Shown here: in pieces, positions 57,560-64,000 of the stretch | Layout: each line of letters starts with the position of its first letter | Position numbering within the stretch: position 1 is the stretch's first letter | DNA from: Nepenthes gracilis | Taxonomy: Eukaryota; Streptophyta; Magnoliopsida; Caryophyllales; Nepenthaceae | DNA: 64,000 bases | Assembly: GCA_033239525.1 (NCBI GenBank) | Contig: BSYO01000024.1 | Coordinates: 9,447,991-9,511,990, forward strand | Reading direction: 5' to 3' | Position numbers and translations under genes: made by a program | Notes under the pieces: model-generated | Database searches by the model: none | Told to the model about the DNA's origin: nothing | Seen by the model: only the letters and a program-made list of their open reading frames with translations

Positions 57560-60190
57560 AGGTATTCTTGGTTACTTTTGGTACATAATTGATTGAATGT
57601 TTCAATATGATCAGTACTCCCTTTAGTGAATGGTAGAAAATCTATGTCGTGGAGGTTTGGGTTCAAATCAGAAAGTCGAATTATAGAGCATTGGGTTTGG
57701 ATTGGAAGGATGATCATTTGATCATGAGGAGTCACGCGGGCAACATAATGACTGGATTAATATAGTGGTAGAAGGAGGATTTTGTTTGGTTTTTGAGGTT
57801 ATATAGAGGTTTTGTTGGGTTTTGTGATTTTGGAAGAGAAGTAACAGCCTTAGATGGTGCCGATCTGAAATCTCATAGAGTAGAAGGAGGTTTTGGTTGA
57901 CTGAGAGGTAGGTGATAAAGCCAATCGGTCCAAAATCTCACATGATAGAAGGAGATTTTGTCTGATAGAAAGGTGAGCGGTGGAGTGGAGAGAATGAAGG
58001 ACAAGAGTAAAAGTATTTATGCAGGGTCGTGATGGTCTAATACTCTAGGTGGGTAGTTGCAAGCGAGCTGATGGTAGGACTTCTAGTGTCTTATCTTGGA
58101 CCGGGAGATCATTTGAAATGTCTCTTTGAAGACATTTGATAAAATTGGAATGATATAGAGAAGATTGGCAAGGCTTTGTGCAAGGATGGAACACACAAAG
58201 CGAGAAGTGTTTGTTGGGTCCAAGTGAGGAAATGAAGATTCTTCAAGAATAAAAGTTGTAGATAGAGATGAAGAAGGTCATGTCAAGTCAACTAATTTCT
58301 ATTCATAAGAGAAGTTGTAGAGTTTTGGTGGATACCCCTACTAGAAAAAAGGACAAGGAGTGCAAGTTTGATTTTATTAGTAGTGATGACTGATCGTGTA
58401 GAGGTTTGAAAGTATTACTAGAATGAGAGGAAGACTCAATGACTGCCCATGTCCACTCAATGATTGGATGGATAGTCATCCCTGTAAATATTTCATTATT
58501 AAAGAATTGATGGATGCAAAGTTTGAGGTTTGGCCTCCTAAGGCAATGTTTAAGAAGAGGTTGAAGAATTTAAAAGATTTGTTATAGTGGGATAGTAGTT
58601 GAGGACTTCAAAACTTAATTTAGAAGCAGCCGGTGCCATTCCAACTCTGGACTTATAGCAAAGATCTGGACCAGGCCCTATTGATCAAGCAGGAGCAATT
58701 TTGAGAGAAGTATTTCCAGAAGAAATTAAAACATTTGAAATCAGAGCTCTAGGGATGGACTCGTTTATCCACCAAAGGATAGGCTAAAAGAAAGTCAGAT
58801 GAAGTAAGATTTTCCTTCCTGAAATCTCAGTTTGTGAGGTCAGCCTACAAATTCCGTCAAAGAATCTTACATAATAAGTTTGCTTCGTCAAAGTGGAGTC
58901 TGCTTTAATTGCGGTCAGATATGTCATTTGTCAAATGATCGTTCAAATTGTAGATTTTCGGATTCTAGACGTCCAAATAGAAAACAGACGGTTCTAGGCG
59001 GAGTAATTGCAAATGCAGTTCATAAAGTTAGAGTTGAATCCTCAATCATGAAAGATTATTTCGGTAAGTCCGTTCCATTCTACATTCAGGATATGAGTCA
59101 TTTGAGCTTCAAGGAAGAATTAGTAGGAAGGCTTAAGGGTTGATTTTCGACGTTACAAGCGAATCATCTGTTGAGAGATGGATGCTAAACTTATGTGGCA
59201 TATATAGTCACATCTTGGAGTTATTCTGTGACTATTGAAGACATTTTGGTCATCTACGAGTTTGAAGATATTTTTTTAGGGATTCGACTAGATTGTTCCC
59301 AAATTAGGAGATCAAATTTTCTATCGATATTGTGCTTTGATTTGCACCTATTTTGAAGGCTCCATATAGGGTGGTCTCGTCTAAATTGAAGCAGCAATTG
59401 TAGAATCTGTTTGAAAAATATTTTGTTCAACCAAGTGTCTTCGCGTAGAGTGTTTTAGTGTTCTTGGGTGAAAAAGAATGGATCGATAGGTTTATGCGTG
59501 GATTATTTAGGAATCAAATATGTATTATCTTCCAAAGATAGAGATATATTTAATCCATTCCAAGAAGTTTGGATTTTCTCTAAGATTGAGCTATGTTCGA
59601 GGTACCATTGGTTGAGAATTAAGTGGAAAGATGTGCATAGGACAGCTCTTAGGTTAAGATGTGGCCATTGTGAAATCTTGATGGTGCTTTTGGGTTATTG
59701 AATATTATAGTATCTTTTATGAATATTATCGATCAGATTTTTGACCGTATTTGGATTAGTTGTGGTGGTTTTGTCAATGATATTCTAATTTACTTGAATA
59801 ATTTTGAGGAGTATGAGATCTAGTTGGAAAATCTACTGTAGATTCTAAGAAGGCATCATCTTGGGTCATATGATTCTTAAAGTAACATTTAAAAATTCAA
59901 AGAAGATGGAAGTAGTGGCGAATTAGAAAAAACCAACTAAGGTCATAGGAGAGCGGAGTTTCTTAGATCTGGTTGGTATTGATGGGAGATTTATTAAATA
60001 TTTCTCTAGGATTGCAATGTCGTTGGTGCCCTTGGGATCGAGGCAATTGGTATTTAATTGAAGTGATACTTGTGAGAAAAGTTTTTAGTAATTCAAGAAT
60101 AGATTATTGTTAGCGCAGATTTTGTCGATCCCTAATGGACTAGAAAGATTAGTAGTATTCAGTGATACTTCTAAGAAAGATCTAGATGTG
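57560..60190 (+). pseudogene. Z gag-pol remnants
   Basis: Gag region with a zinc-knuckle remnant SGVCFNCGQICHLSND (58895-58945; the last Cys reads Arg). RT: LKAPYRVVSSKLKQQL (about 59355-59400), NGSIGLCVDYLGIKYVLSSK, IFSKIELCSRYHWLRIKWKD (59470-59640), GGFVNDILIYLNNFEE (about 59768-59815, FxDD reading VND), then RNase H start ILSIPNGLERLVVFSDTSKK (60116-60180). Many stops and frameshifts. Chromovirus-type RT by block wording. Confidence 0.75.
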
Positions 60191-61084
60191 TTTAAATTCT
60201 GTATAGTTGGCACATTATTCAAGGAAAGTTTGGGATATTACACAGCCTGGAGAATTTTGCATGGAAGCGCTATGACAAGGATGCCTATGGGAAGACTAGG
60301 CAGAGGAACTCTCTCTCTATACTGTTGGGATCGGATTCCGAGCAAAAGTTTTATTTATGGGAGAAGCTTTTATAAAAACCAGAGGTAATGTCCTTTTGAA
60401 TGAGCAATCATAAAGTTGGAAGCAATCGAGCAAGAAATCTTAAACATTCTATACAAGTGGTTTTTCCATTGCATGTTTGAGAGGAGACATATTTTCAAGA
60501 ATTCTCTCATTAGGGCCTCGATTGATTGAATAAAAGTTTGGAAGCTGATTGGATATAAGCTCGGCAGCAAATGAAGTCATCAGCAGTTATTGTTGAGTTG
60601 AAGTTATCCAAATTCGAAGGGAGCATCAAAAATTCTCAACCTAGCAGAGTGGCAAGTCGATGATGTGTGTCATTCCTAGAGCAAGAAGTTGAGAAGAAAA
60701 AGCCTTCAAAATCATGTTTCGGGTAAGCCTCGAATAGGAAAGGATTTGGTGGCCATTTAGATGAGGATGAGCTAGTTGATGATGGCTTGGTTGATGAAGA
60801 CGGTCCATTGTTTACCGAGATTTGAGACAGATGATGGATGAGCTGATGAAGTCGGCTTAACGCTTGCCCAATAGGATGTCATTCTAGAGATTGGCCACTG
60901 GCATATTGTCGAGATGAGGATAATGCAAGATATTCCTATTTTGAGGCTTTTGATTGTGATGTGAGGCTGAAAATTGATCAGAGTGATGCAATAAAAATGT
61001 GTAAACTCATGGCTATCGATCACAAGATTTGATTTGAGAGATGAAGTAGGATATTAGATTTACAAACCGATTGAAGGTTCGAGA
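60191..61084. other. Unclassified sequence at the right end of visible Z
   Basis: After the RNase H start the expected domain does not continue. The piece up to about 60390 reads differently from any gypsy block, and 60390-61084 shows no domain I can name. It may be a rearranged part of Z or a further small insertion. It ends at CGAGA (61080-61084), the left flank of V2. Confidence 0.4.
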
Positions 61085-62689
61085 TGTGATGCCCCTGGCC
61101 CCAATTCCATAACTAATATCCAAACCTAATCATATAAGATAAATCTAAATTCTCAACCTAATATATATATTGCTCATCCACAATTAATAAAATACAATCA
61201 TAATAATCTAAATATCCTCATACTGAAATAAATCCAAAAAAATACACAGTCTCAAAAATAATCTCAATAAAATGTCAAAATATATCTTTAGAGAATTTTT
61301 TTCAATACTATCTTCAGTTGGGTCTCAATCTATCTCGCCACAACTCTTTATTGAACTCAAGAATCATCCTCGTCTCACCTGCTACTACTGGAAGAAAGAA
61401 AAATAGTAAGAGTGAGCCAAATACTCAAAAAGTGATACGAATCCAAAATAAATAGGAAATAATAATAACGGTCACAAATATACAATATATACAAAAGTAT
61501 AATAAAAATTATGAATAATATAATATCCAACAGGTCATTATATTTAAGGAAATACTTTTCATTGTATCTACAATTCAATGGTATAAGAAAAGCATATCAC
61601 TCTAAATACCAATATAACAAAGATCATAATACTTTATCAATAAGAGGTAAGATCCTTTAGAATTTGATCTTACAAAGAAAAAAAGGGATCTCTTGATTCG
61701 AATATCAGCGTGAATAATCTAAAACCCGAATACAAAGAAACAATATGAATTCCACTGAATTCGATATAATAAAATCCAAACTCATGGATTCTACCGAATA
61801 TAACATGTGGATTCAACCGAATTTCAAACTCATGAGGTATCAATAAAGACGAAATATCACAATGAATTTTCTTTGAATCTTATTCTACCACCGTGAACCA
61901 AAGGCCGCATATTTACGCCCCCAACGGTTGGGTAAATATAACGAGGTCATCCATAATATTTTCCACTACCCCTACAGTCCTCCCAAAGGTTGTACCTATA
62001 ACATGCCAATACCATCCGTGATACCCCTCATCAAATGATATCCCTAATATCATCTATTACGATGGTCACAAGGCTATAAGCATCCCTCCACAATAAACAA
62101 TATACCTCATTATCACCATAATACGAAAATTAGTATTGGATAAGTGTAGACCACGCTAAGATGACGTAATCTTCCATTTGACTAGATACCTTAGTATTTT
62201 TATACGTTTTTTTAACATTGACTATAGGAAGCCAATAATTTAACTACTCACACAATCAAGTATAATATAAAGAAGGCTTGTAATTTCAATGAAAGAATTA
62301 TCGTTCGGTGCTAATACAAACCATATACACACACAATTCAACGCAATGCAAATAATGTCATTATCGGAAGAAAAGTAACAATATCAATGATAGTTTAATT
62401 GTTCGATCGAATACCCTAATATTTTCTTAAATCCTTTCTAACTTATTCGAAGTCCCGATATTATTATCTAAGGCAAATAAATTCCTTTTTATTCTAATAT
62501 CACCAAAAGAGGTTCACAATCTTCAAATATTATTCAATTATTCACATTTTCTCTTCATCTAACTTATACTTTAATATATTACGCCCATATTTATAAACCT
62601 TCAATACTTATGGATTAATATTCATTTATCGGTAAATCAAACTATACACAAGACTTATATATGCCACTCCTTTGTGCACATATATACAT

Positions 62690-62765
62690 TATACCATATA
62701 CATACATACATATATATATATATATATGTCCCACATACATACTATATATATATATATATATATCC
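62690..62765. repeat. (TA)n / (CATA)n microsatellites in V2
   Basis: Two (TA) runs separated by a short CATAC-rich stretch. The ORFs rich in Tyr/Ile/His crossing it are repeat artefacts. Confidence 0.85.
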
Positions 62766-63749
62766 CATACACACGGCTACTGCCAGTAAAGGCAGTAGCA
62801 TATCCATCTGCTACTCATACGTATATACTATACATACGCATATACCCTGTACACCCCATATACGTCCCTCACTGTTCGGTCGTTTCTAGCATAACCCATT
62901 GGTCACCTCCATTTTTCCAGGATACAACGCACACGATTTCTTCACCGTTTACCAATTCTCACCGATTTAAACTAACTAACATGCAATCAAGATTTTATAT
63001 ATATTTATTGTATCAAGATTTGATCCTCAAGCCTTAATTTTTAATGTTTAACCCGAACCCCTATTTCCACCAAGCTGTAGGCTCTGTTTTTGTCCAAAAC
63101 TTCACCCAACCCAAATCTTCCAAAATCAAATCATGGAAACGAAATTCCAACTCACGGATATCACAATAAATTTGTAAGTTTTTCATCGTAATTAATTTTT
63201 AAGTCTAGAATCATATTGATTTTTTAAAACCTACGGCATCAACCGAATGCCCTGTTTTCTCATCTCCTTCATCAACGGCCCATTCTAATTGTAATACTTC
63301 AAAATTCACTCTCATATAGCTAATTATTTAAGAATCTTGATACGAAACTAGAAAATCAACATTAATAGGAATAAGGAAGGAAAGGGATTTTATCAAGGAA
63401 CACAAGTTCAACTTGCCTGATTAATGAGGAAGGCCAATAACGGCGGCTTCAACAATCCCGGCGACGCTCATTGGTTGCGGCAACAATATAAGATCTTTGA
63501 CTACTCACCCCTTGTTCTTGCTTTCTTTGGTTTACCCGTAGCGACCACCGAGGGAGAAGTGGAAGAAAAGGAAAGCAACAGTCTTTAAGGAAATGGGAGC
63601 AACGAAATCAAAGCCGGCAAATTGAGAGGAAGAAGAAAGTTAGCTATTTCAACCGCTTGGCAGGAGAAGGAGACGGCGTCGCAGGAAGATTGGCCGACCG
63701 TTTCGCCCTCTTTCCTCTCATTCTTCTTCATTCCATTTTTCCCTCTTCT

Positions 63750-63750
<1 letters not shown>

Positions 63751-63801
<51 letters not shown>
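63751..63801. repeat. (TTA)n microsatellite in V2
   Basis: About 17 triplets at the position equivalent to 24699-24778 in V1; the copy number differs between the two LTRs. Confidence 0.9.
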
Positions 63802-63802
<1 letters not shown>

Positions 63803-63861
63803 TTAAATCCCATCTTTTTTTATAATTTATATTAAATTTAAAATATTCAAAATGTCACAAT

Positions 63862-64000
63862 CTACCATCCTAAAAAAATTTTTGACCTCAAAAATGTACC
63901 TTGATTCTTGAAGAGTTCGGGGTATTTCTCTCTGATGTTAACCTTTGTTTCCCAGGTTGCATCTCCTTCATTGTAATGGCTCCATACGACTTTGATGAGT
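63862..64000 (-). CDS. V2 pol C-terminus: chromodomain (partial)
   Basis: The open minus-strand frame reads KVVWSHYNEGDATWET then KVNIREKYPELF and ends KIFLGW with TAG at 63862-63864, three bases from the LTR. The WxxHxxxEATWE-type pattern is the chromodomain end of chromovirus integrases, which in the family directs insertion towards heterochromatin. About 46 residues are in the window without a stop, unlike all other pol pieces here, so V2 may be the youngest element. The rest of the gene is beyond 64000. Confidence 0.85.
   Translation of the reverse strand, partial: LIKVVWSHYNEGDATWETKVNIREKYPELFKNQGTFLRSKIFLGW

Larger units (their letters stand above)
55048..61084 (+). mobile_element. 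Chromovirus Z (Ty3/gypsy), plus strand, inserted in Y and cut by V2
   Basis: 5' LTR 55048-57529, primer site 57534-57544, degenerate gag and pol to about 60190, then unclassified sequence to the V2 insertion at 61085. Its LTR family also occurs, antisense, at 1-1229. The 3' LTR is not in the window, so the target duplication cannot be checked. Confidence 0.8.
61085..63859 (-). repeat. 3' LTR of V2
   Basis: TGTGATGCCCC...AATGTCACA, about 2.78 kb. It contains CCAACGGTTGGGTAA at about 61920, (TA)n/(ATAC)n at 62690-62765 and (TTA)n at 63751-63801. Left flank CGAGA; the right target duplication is out of the window. Confidence 0.85.
61085..64000 (-). mobile_element. Chromovirus V2, minus strand, 3' end (continues past the window)
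   Basis: 3' LTR 61085-63859 followed on its upstream side by a purine-rich AGGATGGTAGAT and the C-terminus of pol. Its LTR family is the same as the solo LTR V1 (22317-24825). The rest of the element lies to the right of the window. Confidence 0.88.

Noticed and set aside
62672..63037. 121-codon Tyr/Ile/His-rich ORF
   Set aside because: Arises from (TA)n and (CATA)n repeats in the V2 LTR.

Overview
The window looks like intergenic heterochromatin of a flowering plant. It is AT-rich, packed with long-terminal-repeat (LTR) retrotransposons of the chromovirus (Ty3/gypsy) and Ty1/copia types, and holds very little ordinary coding sequence. The dense nesting of chromoviruses with 2.2-2.8 kb LTRs, a Tnt1-like copia element, a SIRE-type gag and an extensin-like cell-wall gene point to an angiosperm, probably a eudicot. 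The species cannot be named from sequence alone.

The main architecture is a large direct duplication. Copy A starts at or before 1230 and runs to about 31135; copy B runs from about 31136 beyond the window end. Shared order: a putative solo LTR (1230 / 31136), an AT-rich spacer, a His/Pro-rich extensin-like gene on the minus strand (3617-4105 / 39093-39635), a second candidate solo LTR, an LTR-like stretch, a 51-residue small ORF (6920 / 42745), and a chromovirus here called W (8693-30132 in A, 45221-50222 and beyond in B). W carries a second, antisense chromovirus at exactly the same codon in both copies (X at 10134-26348 in A, Y from 50223 in B). The 5-bp target duplication of W is split between the copies: GTTGT lies left of W in B and right of W in A. 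One ancestral W insertion was therefore copied.

Each copy then gained its own insertions. Copy A has a LINE reverse-transcriptase remnant (7469-8030), a solo LTR (about 10488-12942), a gag-only SIRE-like copia element with two LTRs (15978-20347, target duplication CATCT) and a perfect solo LTR (22317-24825, target duplication CTTCG). Copy B has a full-length, decayed Tnt1-like copia element on the minus strand (32467-38038, target duplication ATATA), a roughly 195-bp MITE-like insertion (41665-41859), chromovirus Z (55048-61084) inside Y, and a minus-strand chromovirus V2 (61085 to window end) inside Z.

The only convincing host genes are the two His/Pro-rich secreted protein genes. Copy A is intact (162 residues). 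Copy B has lost one base after the His blocks, so its C-terminal third is read out of frame. All retrotransposon coding regions carry stops and frameshifts except the short C-terminal chromodomain piece of V2 at the right edge, which is open. Calls of similarity between copies were made by eye; no percentages were computed.
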